Below are positions 1-8,632 of a DNA stretch of 64,000 nt, piece after piece. Source of the DNA: Acidobacteriota bacterium (GTDB lineage Bacteria > Acidobacteriota > Terriglobia > Terriglobales > SCQP01). The notes below the pieces were generated by a model that worked only from the letters and a program-made list of their open reading frames with translations, was not told the DNA's origin and did no database searches. The translations under genes and the position numbers were made by a program. Numbering within the stretch: position 1 is the stretch's first letter; every line of letters begins with the position of its first letter. The stretch is taken from the NCBI GenBank assembly GCA_027314025.1, contig DAHVCP010000028.1, forward strand, positions 1 through 64,000. The letters are read 5' to 3'.

Positions 1-904
1 GCACCAGGGGGTGCCGCACCACGTCGTGCTCTTCCAAGTAGACGAAGGCCAGGCCCTCGGTACCCTCCAGGATGCCGCGCACCTCGTCGAGGCCGGAGAA
101 GCGGTCCGGCGGCAGGTCCACCTGGGTGATGTCGCCGGTGACGACGGCCCTGGAGCCGAATCCGAGCCGCGTCAGAAACATCTTCATCTGCTCCGGCGTG
201 GTGTTCTGGGCCTCGTCCAGGATGACGTACGAATCGTCCAGGGTCCGGCCCCGCATGTACGCCAGTGGAGCCACCTCGATCATGTTGCGGTGCATGTAGC
301 GCTCGAAGCCGTCCACCCCGAGGATGTCGTACAGGGCGTCGTAGAGCGGGCGCAGGTAGGGGTCCACTTTCTCCTGCAAGGTGCCGGGAAGGAAGCCGAG
401 GCGCTCGCCGGCTTCGACCGCGGGGCGGGCGAGGATAATGCGGCTGACTTCCTTGTTCAGGAGGGCGGACAGCCCCATGGCGACGGCGAGATAGGTCTTG
501 CCGGTGCCGGCGGGCCCGATGCCAAAGACCATGTCATTGCGGGCGATGGCCTCCAGATAACGGCGCTGATTGAGGCTTTTGGGCTGAACGATCTTTTTGC
601 CAAACGACCGCTGGCGGCCGCTGACCGCCAGGGCGTGGAGGCGCACCTGCGGATCATCCAGCACCAATGGCAGCAGCGAATGCAGGTCCCCGTTGGGAAA
701 GGAAAATCCCTCGCGGCGGAGGCGATCGTAATCGCTGAAGATCTCCTCGGCACGGGCGATGCCGCCGGGGTCGCCCGCCAAGCCGATGCCCTCGGATTGC
801 AATGTAATTTGGATGCGCAGGCGGGACTCGAGGAGCCGCAGGTTCTCGTCCAAAACGCCGAAAATGGACTCGATGCCGGGACTAAACTCGATGATTTTTT
901 TCAT
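1..904 (-). CDS. phoH: PhoH-family ATPase, 3' end outside window
   Basis: This is a cytoplasmic P-loop ATPase of the PhoH/YbeZ family, which is linked to RNA metabolism and commonly sits next to ybeY. The visible 301 residues begin [13 protein letters not shown], contain the Walker A motif GPAGTGKT at about residues 132-139 and the Walker B stretch YVILDEAQN at about 226-234, followed by the typical [11 protein letters not shown] and [16 protein letters not shown] segments. An in-frame TAA lies two codons upstream of the ATG, so this start is the only ATG available; no strong Shine-Dalgarno sequence is seen. The gene runs off the left edge, so its C-terminus and any following ybeY are not visible. 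Confidence 0.93.
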   Translation of the reverse strand, partial: MKKIIEFSPGIESIFGVLDENLRLLESRLRIQITLQSEGIGLAGDPGGIARAEEIFSDYDRLRREGFSFPNGDLHSLLPLVLDDPQVRLHALAVSGRQRSFGKKIVQPKSLNQRRYLEAIARNDMVFGIGPAGTGKTYLAVAMGLSALLNKEVSRIILARPAVEAGERLGFLPGTLQEKVDPYLRPLYDALYDILGVDGFERYMHRNMIEVAPLAYMRGRTLDDSYVILDEAQNTTPEQMKMFLTRLGFGSRAVVTGDITQVDLPPDRFSGLDEVRGILEGTEGLAFVYLEEHDVVRHPLV

Positions 905-1025
905 CAGTTAAAGCTGGTTGAGGCCAGGGTATACCACGGCCTAGGCGGAATCAAGGCGGGCGGGGCGCCGCCGGGGGGCGGGGCGGAGAAGACCGGCCGC
1001 CTTTCGCCGGGCCCGGCTTTTACGC

Positions 1026-1031
1026 TAGACT
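1026..1031 (+). promoter_or_regulatory. possible -10 element (TAGACT) for the 1066 gene
   Basis: A TAGACT hexamer lies in the gap between the divergent phoH and TPR genes and would place a start site near 1038, about 28 bases before the TTG start. The -35 region is weak, so this is tentative. Confidence 0.3.
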
Positions 1032-1065
1032 GCCGTGATGGCGCGCGAGGCGCGCCCGAGAGGAA

Positions 1066-2697
1066 TTGAGGCCCGCCCCTGTGCCTTTTTGCGCCCGCAC
1101 CAAGCTGCCCGTGTTCGCGTTCGCGCTAGCCGTGACCATGGTGATTGGCCCGGCGGCGGCGGCGCAGTCGTCCGCCCCCAAGCCCAGGCAGGCGAAGCAG
1201 CCCACCGCGCCGCAGTTAGTGCTGGGCCCGCCGACGACCGTGCGGACGGATGTCGAGCTGGACGAAAACCCGACCCTGTTCGCGATGTTGGCGGCGTTGA
1301 ACATGGCGGGCTACAACCGTGGTTTACACGCGGCGGGCGCCAGCCCCTACCGCAAGGAGTTGCGGGTGCGGCTGGCAGCCGAACATCTGCGCATCGTCGA
1401 GCGGCTGCGGGCCTATTACCATGTGCATTCGAAGCCGGACCCAGCCCAGAACCTGGCGCAGTACGTGTCCTTGGCGCTGCTGTTGGGCGATCCGCCGAAT
1501 TTCCCCCTCGTGCGGCCGGTGAAGCAGCTGCCGCCGGACGCGGCCGGGGTGGCGACGTTTGTTCCGCTGTTACGGCGGTTCTACCGCGACGCCAGCCTAG
1601 CCGAGGTGTGGCAGAGGTACAAACCGGTTTACGCGCGCGCGATTCAGCGGTACTCCGAACCGGTGCGGCGTCTGACGCAACGGGTGGACGATTACTTCCG
1701 GCTGCCGGAAACCTATTTGGGGCGGCAATACATCATCCTGCCGCAGTTTCTGGCCGCGCCCGGCGACACCCAGGCGCGGGATTACCTGGGCAACTACTAC
1801 ATCATGGTGGGGCTGAACGTCAACGCGCACATGCCGGACATTCGCCACACCTACCTGCATTACGTGCTGGACCCGCTGGTGGAAAAATTTCCCGACGCCT
1901 ATGTGCGGACGGCGCCGCTGTTGAGGGTGGTGCAACGGGCGCCCGCCTTGAATCCGGAGTTCAAACACAATATCCGGCTATTCTTCACCGAATGCCTGGT
2001 GCGGGCGGTGGAGGCGCGGTTCATACATTTCACTGGCGCCGCGGCGCAGCGGAAGGAGCAACGACGGGCGTTGATCCAACGGGACATGGCCAACGGCCTG
2101 ATCCTGACGCAATTCTTCAGCCGCAAACTGGACGCCTATGCGAAATCGGTGGTGAGCTTCCCACAGTTTTACCCCGAGGCGGCGTATTCCCTGCGGGTGG
2201 GCGCGTGGGCGAGCCGAGGGCGCAAAATGGCCTTTTCCCCGCGTCCGCTGGGCCTGCCCGAGCCGCTGCAAGCGCGGCCGCGGGTGAGCCTGCTCCAGGC
2301 CGGTGAGCGGGCGCTGGGCGCGGGCGATTTGGCGGGGGCCACGGCGCTGGCGCAACACGCGCTCCTACAGGACCATGGGGATCACGCCACGGCGGACTTT
2401 CTGCTGGGCGAGGTGGCGGCGCAGCAGGGTGAGCCGGCGTCCGCGCAGGCCAACTTTGAGCGCGCCTTGGCCCTGGCGGCGCCCTCGGCGCTGCACGTCC
2501 GCACCTGGAGCAATATTTACCTAGGACGCTTGTTGGATTTAGAGCATCACCGCCGGCAAGCGCTGCGGCACTACCGCGCCGCGCTGGCCACCGCCTCCAC
2601 CCGCGAGGCCCGGGCGTTGGCGCGTGCGGGCATCAACAAACCATTCACCGCCGGGCCGCCACGGCCCAATTCCGGCGGAACAGGAACCCATCCATGA
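1066..2697 (+). CDS. secreted TPR-containing protein with HxxxH motif
   Basis: This is a 543-residue protein of unknown function. It begins with a TTG codon just after GAGAGGA; a GTG at 1081 is the alternative but sits too far from that site. Residues 12-33 form a signal peptide (hydrophobic core, then AAAQS), so it is exported. The middle part is mostly helical and contains HTYLHYVLDP at 261-270, which resembles the HExxH zinc motif of gluzincin-like proteins with the catalytic Glu replaced by Thr. Residues about 405-520 look like TPR repeats (ADFLLGEVAAQQGEPASAQANFERAL). It overlaps the next secreted TPR gene by four bases (ATGA), so the two are probably translated together. No enzymatic role can be assigned. 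Confidence 0.8.
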   Translation: MRPAPVPFCARTKLPVFAFALAVTMVIGPAAAAQSSAPKPRQAKQPTAPQLVLGPPTTVRTDVELDENPTLFAMLAALNMAGYNRGLHAAGASPYRKELRVRLAAEHLRIVERLRAYYHVHSKPDPAQNLAQYVSLALLLGDPPNFPLVRPVKQLPPDAAGVATFVPLLRRFYRDASLAEVWQRYKPVYARAIQRYSEPVRRLTQRVDDYFRLPETYLGRQYIILPQFLAAPGDTQARDYLGNYYIMVGLNVNAHMPDIRHTYLHYVLDPLVEKFPDAYVRTAPLLRVVQRAPALNPEFKHNIRLFFTECLVRAVEARFIHFTGAAAQRKEQRRALIQRDMANGLILTQFFSRKLDAYAKSVVSFPQFYPEAAYSLRVGAWASRGRKMAFSPRPLGLPEPLQARPRVSLLQAGERALGAGDLAGATALAQHALLQDHGDHATADFLLGEVAAQQGEPASAQANFERALALAAPSALHVRTWSNIYLGRLLDLEHHRRQALRHYRAALATASTREARALARAGINKPFTAGPPRPNSGGTGTHP

Positions 2698-3614
2698 CGT
2701 TTCGTTCTCGCATTTTCTGGTGTTTCGTGCTGGCGTTCGTCGGTTTTTCGGCGTGGGCGAGGGCGCAAAACACCGCGGCGACCGGGAGCACGGGCGCCGC
2801 GCAGCAGGCGGGCGCGAATGGAACCGCGGCGAACAAGAGTTCCGCGGGCGGCACCGCGGCGCCGATGGCGCGACCGCACCTGGCGAAGCAGCCTCCGCCG
2901 CCGCCCGCGCTGGCCGATTTGCAGAAATTGCTGAACCTGATGCGGCAGCCGAGGACGACGCCGCAGCAGGTGAAGCAGGCGGTGAAGGTGTATAGCGACA
3001 AGTATCCGACGTCCGTGTATCGGGAAAGCGCGTACACGCTGGCCATGCGGTTCGCGCAAGCCCGGCGGGACTATCCGGACATGCTGGCCTTCGGAGATGG
3101 CGCGCTACGCGTCAACCCGAATTCGCTGGTGCCGCTGCTGACGCTGGGGAGCGTGATCCCGCAGCAGGTGCATCCGACGGACCTCAACCGCGACCAGCAA
3201 CTGGCCGTGGCCGCGGGCTATAACCAACGGGCGCTGGCGATCGCCCGGCATTTCCCGACGGTGTATAACGGACACCAACTGTCGCCGCAGGCGGTCGCGC
3301 AGATCCAAAAGGAGATTCGCGGGTCGGCGCACAGTTCCCTGGGGGTGATTGCGATTGACCGCGGGCATTATGCCGCGGCGATCCAACAGTTGCAGCACGC
3401 CGTGGCCAATGACAACCCGCAAAGCATACCGGCGGACTACTATCGGATGGGGCTGGCGCAAATCGCCTTGAAGCAGTACCCCGCGGCGCTGGCTTCCATG
3501 CACCAGGCGCTGACGCTCGGCGCCAATATTCCGGAGCTGCAAACGCTGGGCAAAGCGCAGGTGAAACGCATTCACCATTTGGAAGCCGGGGCGAAGGCGA
3601 CGCCGCAGGGATAG
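2694..3614 (+). CDS. secreted TPR-like protein
   Basis: This 306-residue protein has an N-terminal signal peptide (residues 1-25, core FWCFVLAFVGFSAWA followed by RAQ), then an Ala/Gly/Thr-rich linker to about residue 60. The rest is helical with TPR-like repeats, for example GVIAIDRGHYAAAIQQLQ (about 217-234) and MGLAQIALKQYPAALASMHQ (about 251-270). It is probably periplasmic and acts as a protein-binding scaffold. The ATG overlaps the stop of the preceding secreted TPR gene (ATGA), which suggests that both products work in one envelope process. The precise function is unknown. Confidence 0.8.
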   Translation: MTFRSRIFWCFVLAFVGFSAWARAQNTAATGSTGAAQQAGANGTAANKSSAGGTAAPMARPHLAKQPPPPPALADLQKLLNLMRQPRTTPQQVKQAVKVYSDKYPTSVYRESAYTLAMRFAQARRDYPDMLAFGDGALRVNPNSLVPLLTLGSVIPQQVHPTDLNRDQQLAVAAGYNQRALAIARHFPTVYNGHQLSPQAVAQIQKEIRGSAHSSLGVIAIDRGHYAAAIQQLQHAVANDNPQSIPADYYRMGLAQIALKQYPAALASMHQALTLGANIPELQTLGKAQVKRIHHLEAGAKATPQG

Positions 3615-3750
3615 CACCAGGCCCATCCGCCGCGGCGCCCTGGCACCGCGGGCCGGCGCGTCCCACGGCGGCGACCGGAGGGGTTTGACCCGCGAAGCCG
3701 GCAACGCGAGGAGACGCGGGGCGGACGGCGGGGCGGACGGTTCGGCAACG

Positions 3751-4494
3751 ATGGCGGCACGCAAGCAGGAGAAGAAACCCGCCACGCGGACGCGCGCTGA
3801 CAGTGCGCTGGCGGCGGCCGGCACGTTCCACAACCCCGCCCTGCTGCGGCAAGCGCTGACCCACCGGTCCTGGAAGGCGGCAGGCAGCGCCACCGCGGCC
3901 GAGGAGCCGGATTATGAGCGGCTGGAGTTTTTGGGCGATGCCGTGCTGGGACTGCGGGTGAGCGAGCGCCTGCTGCAGGCATTTCCGGAGAGCCCGGAGG
4001 GAGAACTCAGCCGGCTGCGCTCCTGGCTGGTCAGCGCGCGGCACCTGGCCCAGGTGGCACGGGCGCTGCGGCTGGGTGAACACCTGCGGTTAAGCCCCGG
4101 AGAAGAGCGGCTGGGCGGCCGCAATCGGGAACGGCTGCTGGCCAACGCCATGGAGGCGGTCATCGGCGCCATCCACGTGGACCGAGGGTATGCCGCGGCA
4201 GCCCGCTTCGTGGACCGGCGCGTATTGGGCACCACGCTAGCGGAGTTGTCCCCCGGACAACTGCATGAATTCGCCTACAAATCCGCGCTCCAGGAATGGG
4301 CCCATGCACACCATTGCCCGCCCCCTGCGTACCGCGTGGTAGGCTCCAGCGGTCCGGAGCATGGCAAGACCTTTCAGGTGGAGTTGCGGTTAGCGGGCGT
4401 ATACACGGGCCGGGCGCAGGGACGCAGCAAGAAGGCCGCCGAGCAAGAGGCGGCGCGGGCAGCCCTGGTGCACCTGGGGGCGATCGCCTATTAA
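3751..4494 (+). CDS. rnc: ribonuclease III
   Basis: RNase III cleaves double-stranded RNA during rRNA maturation and RNA decay. The 247-residue product carries the family signature ERLEFLGDAVLGL at residues 56-68, with the acidic residues that bind metal, and a second acidic patch around NAMEAVIGAIHVDRGY. A double-stranded-RNA-binding domain occupies about 165-245 (YKSALQEWAHAH, then GRSKKAAEQEAARAAL). The frame is open back to a TTG at 3685, but that extension is Gly/Arg-rich and unlike the family; the ATG at 3751 gives a normal N-terminus. It is followed by lepB, a pairing seen in many bacteria. Confidence 0.95.
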   Translation: MAARKQEKKPATRTRADSALAAAGTFHNPALLRQALTHRSWKAAGSATAAEEPDYERLEFLGDAVLGLRVSERLLQAFPESPEGELSRLRSWLVSARHLAQVARALRLGEHLRLSPGEERLGGRNRERLLANAMEAVIGAIHVDRGYAAAARFVDRRVLGTTLAELSPGQLHEFAYKSALQEWAHAHHCPPPAYRVVGSSGPEHGKTFQVELRLAGVYTGRAQGRSKKAAEQEAARAALVHLGAIAY

Positions 4495-4675
4495 GCGGAG
4501 GGGATGGCCGGGGCCATGAACGGCTTGGGGCCAGGAAGTCCGGCCGCCCAAGCGGCATGCCGGGGCCGATGGCGGACCTCTCGCAGCGCGCGCGGCACGA
4601 TACGGCCCAGGTTCGGCCGGCCTGGCCGGAACCCGGCGGAGCGGCGGAAGCCACGGATGGGCGCAGCACGTTAAA

Positions 4676-5515
4676 ATGAAAGGCGGAGCGTCCGTGCCTT
4701 CATCCTCAAGAGCCAATCCGCGCCGCGAGGCGGGCAAGCAACCGCCGGCGGCGAAAAAATCCAAGCCTTTATCGGAGAACTTTATCCGCGTGTGGGCGCC
4801 GACGCTGGTTGCGGCGCTGTTCATCATCACCTTCAACGTGCAGGCGTTTGAAATCCCTTCCAGCTCGATGGAGAAAACGCTGCTGATCGGCGACCACTTG
4901 CTGGTGGATCGGATCCGATTCGCGCCCCGGTCCACATATTTGGGGGGCTTACTGCCCTACCGGCCCATCCACCACGGGGACATCATCGTTTTTATGACGC
5001 CGGTAAAGTCGGAAAAGGGGATGCACCTGGTGAAGCGGGTGATCGGACTGCCCGGCGACCGGATCAAGCTGGTGAACGGCGTGGTGTACCGCAACGGCAA
5101 GCCGCTGCGGGAGCCGTACGTCATGCGTCGGCCGGTGGATTGCAACGCAGCCGTGTTCGATCCGGCACGGGACGACTGGCCGAACGGCGGCCCGCTGGAG
5201 GAAACGACGCAGCGCTGGGCCAACACCCAGGACCAATACATTCAGAACGGACAGGTGGTGGTGCCGCCCGAGCATTATTTCGTCATGGGCGACAACCGGA
5301 TGTGCTCCTGGGATTCGCGGTATTGGGGCTTTGTGCCGCAGGCGAACATTATCGGCCGCCCGGAGGTGGTGTATTGGTCCTACCGCAGCCAGGCAAGCCA
5401 ATACGAGCCCCCGGGGACGGGCAACATCGGCGCCAACGCGGAAAGTTGGCTTTCGGAACTGTGGCACTTTCCCAGCCGCACGCGCTGGAAGCGCACGTTT
5501 CACGTCATCCATTAG
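4676..5515 (+). CDS. lepB: signal peptidase I
   Basis: Leader peptidase removes signal peptides from exported preproteins at the membrane. In this 279-residue product a single transmembrane helix (about 38-56) is followed by the catalytic serine in PSSSMEKTL (Ser64) and the general-base lysine in VKRVIGLPGD (about residue 120). The C-terminal family box FVMGDNRMCSWDSRYWG is intact. The N-terminal 35 residues are basic and hydrophilic. ATG 4676 lacks a clear ribosome site; an in-frame GTG at 4694, behind AAAGGCGGAG, is a plausible alternative start. The 181 bases between rnc and this gene hold nothing I recognise. Confidence 0.95.
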   Translation: MKGGASVPSSSRANPRREAGKQPPAAKKSKPLSENFIRVWAPTLVAALFIITFNVQAFEIPSSSMEKTLLIGDHLLVDRIRFAPRSTYLGGLLPYRPIHHGDIIVFMTPVKSEKGMHLVKRVIGLPGDRIKLVNGVVYRNGKPLREPYVMRRPVDCNAAVFDPARDDWPNGGPLEETTQRWANTQDQYIQNGQVVVPPEHYFVMGDNRMCSWDSRYWGFVPQANIIGRPEVVYWSYRSQASQYEPPGTGNIGANAESWLSELWHFPSRTRWKRTFHVIH

Positions 5516-5536
5516 CGGAAGGCGAGTCCGGCGAGT

Positions 5537-8050
5537 ATGAGCGCCAGCGAGCCCACGCAGCGACAGCGAAGGATTTCCCGGCGGCGCGCCGCGTGGATCG
5601 GCGCGGCGGTCATCCTGGCGGTGGTGATCGGCCTGCCGACGATTACCCTTGGCCGCCTACAGGCGCGAATTCTGCGGCTGCTGGCGCAGGAACTGGGGCG
5701 GCCTGTGACGGCACAGTCGGTGCATTTGGTGCTGGTGCCGTGGCCCGGCGTGGAACTAGACCAAGTACGACTGGACGATGCGCCGGCTTTCGGCGGAGAG
5801 GCGATGGCCACCGCGGAGGAAGCCCGCGCCACGGTGCGAATTTGGGCGCTGTTCGCGGGACGACTGGAGTTTTCCAGCGTGCAACTGGAGGACGCCAACG
5901 TCAACTTGGCGCGGGACGCGACGGGGCAATGGAACCTGGCGCAGATGTTGAGCGAGGCGAGCCGGCACAGCCCACGACTGCGGCCCACGGCGGCGCCAGC
6001 ATCACTGGCACGGCCGGACCGATTCCCGTATTTGGATATCAGCGACAGCCGGGTCAACTTCAAATTTGGGCTGAGGAAGGAGCCGTTCTATTTGGCGGAC
6101 GTTGACGGCTCGCTGCAGTTGGCGCACAACGGCTGGCGCTTTCACCTGGAGTTTTCGCCGCAGCGCAGCGACCTGAACCTTTCCGACACGGGACGGGTGA
6201 CGGCGGATGGGGTGTGGCGCCGGGCGGCAGCGAGCCGCGGGAAGGCGTTTCGCGACCGGCGATTCGATCTCTCCGCGCATTGGCGGCAGGCATATTTGGC
6301 GGCGGCGAGCAGTTTGGCGGTGGGACAGGACGAGGGTGTGCACGGCGTGGCGCGGGTGGACGTGCGAATTCAGGGCACCGGACGGAAATTCCGCATCAGT
6401 GGGGTGGCGGTGGCCCGGCAATTGCGGCGCTGGGACCGGCTGCCATCGGGGCTGCGGATGCGGGCTCCCTTCTCCGCGGTGTACAACTCCGGAAGCGATG
6501 CTCTGCGCCTGACGCAGTTGGGGAATGGGAGCGAATTCGACGTCCAGGGGACGGTTCTGCATGTCCTGACCCGCCCCGAGGCAATGCTGACGGTCACGGT
6601 GCGAGGCTTACGGTCCGCCGCATTGCTGCCGCTGGCGCACGCCATGGACCCGAACTTGCCCCCGGACTTGACGGCTAGCGGAAAATGGAGCGGCCAGTTC
6701 GCCATACGCGGCGGCTGGGGACGGAGATGGAAGGCGGAGGGGCGCGTGGCGGCGCCGCATGCCGGGCTGCGCGAGGGCGCGCTGAGGCTGAGCCTAACGG
6801 CGCCGGTCTGCGCGACGCAACCGGGCAGCGGTTCGCATGCCATCGTCTGCCAGGAAAAGACGGCGCGGGTGGCCGGGCCAGACCGAGCGAACGCACAGGT
6901 GGCGATCACCGCGCGATGGGAGCGCCGCGGAGTGGCCTGGCGAACCGAGGGCGCCGCGGTGACGGTGCCGGCGATTGCAGCCCTTGGGCAGTTGTGCGGC
7001 GTGGCGGCGCCATGGCCCTATCAACTCGCCGGGGAGGCGCGAATGGCGTTCACGCGGGAAGTGAGCTGGTCCCGCATCCGCGGCTTCTCCACGCAGGCGC
7101 CGCCCCCGTGGCAAGGGGCGGCGTATTTCCGCCGCGCGGCGCTGCGCCTGCCCGCGTTGGCCGCACCGCTGCCCATCCGCGACTTGCGCTTGCAAATGGG
7201 TCCGCGGCGCGCACTTGCCGTCTCCGCCGAGGCGGATTTGGGCGGGACGTCGTGGCGCCTGGCCGTGCACCGGGAAGCGGCGCAGCCAGCGTGGAGCTTT
7301 CAACTTGGCGCGGCACAGGTCTCCCTGCGGCGGCTGGCGGCAGCTCTGCGGCCGCAGCAGCCCCGCGGGCTGTGGGCCCGCCTGTTTTCCCACCCCGCGT
7401 CGTGGCTGCCGCTGCTGCAACTGGTGCATGCACGCGGCACGGTCGCGGTGGCGGCATTGCGCTGGCGGGGACAGCGAGCAAAGCTAGAGGCTAGCGTCCT
7501 GGCGAACGGGGCGGTGTGGCGGCTGCCGCGGCTGCGGCTGGCGCTAGCCGGCGGGCAGCTGCGGGCGAAGGGAGTAATGACACGCGGACGCCTGGGCTTG
7601 GCCGGCATGGCGCAGGGGCTGGACATGGCCGCCCTGCTAGCTCCAAGCCGCTATGCGGGTGCGGTCAGCGGCAGAGGCACGATGAAGCTGCGGCTCCGCT
7701 GGCCGCTCCGCCACGGCTGGCGGGACATGACGGCGACGGGAGCGTTGCAGGTTGCGCCTGGGGCGTTTCCCATATTCCATACGGCGGCTGGCCGGGAGCT
7801 GCGGTTCCACGCGTATCGCACGCAGTTCCGCTGGCAGGCGGGGCAGCTGCGGTTGGACGCCGGCCGCCTGTGGCTGCGGGCGGGCGCACAACCCGCGCAA
7901 GTACGGCTGCGCCTGCGGCCGCCCGCGCCGCCGCGGTTGGAGTGGGCGCCGCCGTCGCGGCGGCCCGCCGTGGCCGGCGCCTGGCCGCGGCGCAAGGCTC
8001 CGGTTGGCGCGTCGCTAGGAAGGCGAGGGCTGGCCCATGCACATCCCTAG
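5537..8050 (+). CDS. AsmA-family envelope protein
   Basis: This 837-residue protein has one N-terminal transmembrane helix (about 18-38) and a long beta-rich periplasmic body. The segment VTAQSVHLVLVPWPGVELDQ at 55-74 matches the start of the AsmA domain, and a further AsmA-like C-terminal part is present. Family members (AsmA, TamB-like and related proteins) are thought to form grooves that move phospholipids between membranes. The final 60 residues are Pro/Arg-rich and less typical. It follows lepB by 21 bases, and its 3' end overlaps the next gene by 14 bases, so the two are probably coupled. Assignment to the family is good; the exact subfamily is not determined. Confidence 0.82.
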   Translation: MSASEPTQRQRRISRRRAAWIGAAVILAVVIGLPTITLGRLQARILRLLAQELGRPVTAQSVHLVLVPWPGVELDQVRLDDAPAFGGEAMATAEEARATVRIWALFAGRLEFSSVQLEDANVNLARDATGQWNLAQMLSEASRHSPRLRPTAAPASLARPDRFPYLDISDSRVNFKFGLRKEPFYLADVDGSLQLAHNGWRFHLEFSPQRSDLNLSDTGRVTADGVWRRAAASRGKAFRDRRFDLSAHWRQAYLAAASSLAVGQDEGVHGVARVDVRIQGTGRKFRISGVAVARQLRRWDRLPSGLRMRAPFSAVYNSGSDALRLTQLGNGSEFDVQGTVLHVLTRPEAMLTVTVRGLRSAALLPLAHAMDPNLPPDLTASGKWSGQFAIRGGWGRRWKAEGRVAAPHAGLREGALRLSLTAPVCATQPGSGSHAIVCQEKTARVAGPDRANAQVAITARWERRGVAWRTEGAAVTVPAIAALGQLCGVAAPWPYQLAGEARMAFTREVSWSRIRGFSTQAPPPWQGAAYFRRAALRLPALAAPLPIRDLRLQMGPRRALAVSAEADLGGTSWRLAVHREAAQPAWSFQLGAAQVSLRRLAAALRPQQPRGLWARLFSHPASWLPLLQLVHARGTVAVAALRWRGQRAKLEASVLANGAVWRLPRLRLALAGGQLRAKGVMTRGRLGLAGMAQGLDMAALLAPSRYAGAVSGRGTMKLRLRWPLRHGWRDMTATGALQVAPGAFPIFHTAAGRELRFHAYRTQFRWQAGQLRLDAGRLWLRAGAQPAQVRLRLRPPAPPRLEWAPPSRRPAVAGAWPRRKAPVGASLGRRGLAHAHP

Positions 8051-8618
8051 CCGGTGGCGAATGCGGGCGATGGCCGCGGTGCTGCTGTGCCCCGCGCTGC
8101 TATGGGGCATCAGCCGCTCGGCGCGGCTGGCGCGGAACTTCCAAACCCAGCTACAGCGCATCGCAGACTACGCAACGACGCCTCCGCCGCACCCCGACAT
8201 CGTGCTGACCGCGAACGGCGCCGACGCCTACCTGGCACAGGACGCCAAGATTTCGCCGGCCATCCGCCGCCTGCATCTTTCCTCGACGCCAGGCGTACTG
8301 CGGGGCCAGGCGCAAGTGGACTTCAACCAATTGCCGCACCGGGGTGCCAGCGCCTGGGCGCAGATGATTTTCAGCGGCGTGCACCAGCTATCCGTGGTGG
8401 CGCGATTGGACTCCGGCGCGGCGCCAGCCGCGAACCTAACCATTGAGCAGGTATCGCTGGATGGTGAGCGGATCCCCGACTTCCTGATTGACCTGGCGAT
8501 TCACGAGTTTGTCACGCCCAAGCACCCGAGCATCCAGGGGCGCACGTTTCCGGTGCAACTGCCCGCGAACGTGCGGCGCGTCAGGCTCGGCCACGATCGC
8601 GCGATTCTCAGCTATTAG
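8037..8618 (+). CDS. small membrane-anchored partner of the AsmA-like gene
   Basis: This is a 193-residue protein of unknown function. A hydrophobic N-terminus (about 9-27, MRAMAAVLLCPALLWGI) would anchor it or act as a signal peptide. The remainder alternates beta-like segments, such as TPGVLRGQAQVDFNQLP and PAANLTIEQVSLDGERIPDFLIDLAI, which recall lipid-binding domains of the DUF2993/LmeA kind, but I cannot confirm this by eye. Its start lies within the last codons of the AsmA-like gene, so co-translation and a shared role in the envelope are likely. It converges with the M13 peptidase gene, with only 14 bases between the two stop codons. Confidence 0.72.
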   Translation: MHIPSRWRMRAMAAVLLCPALLWGISRSARLARNFQTQLQRIADYATTPPPHPDIVLTANGADAYLAQDAKISPAIRRLHLSSTPGVLRGQAQVDFNQLPHRGASAWAQMIFSGVHQLSVVARLDSGAAPAANLTIEQVSLDGERIPDFLIDLAIHEFVTPKHPSIQGRTFPVQLPANVRRVRLGHDRAILSY

Positions 8619-8632
8619 GCGAACCGGCGGAA

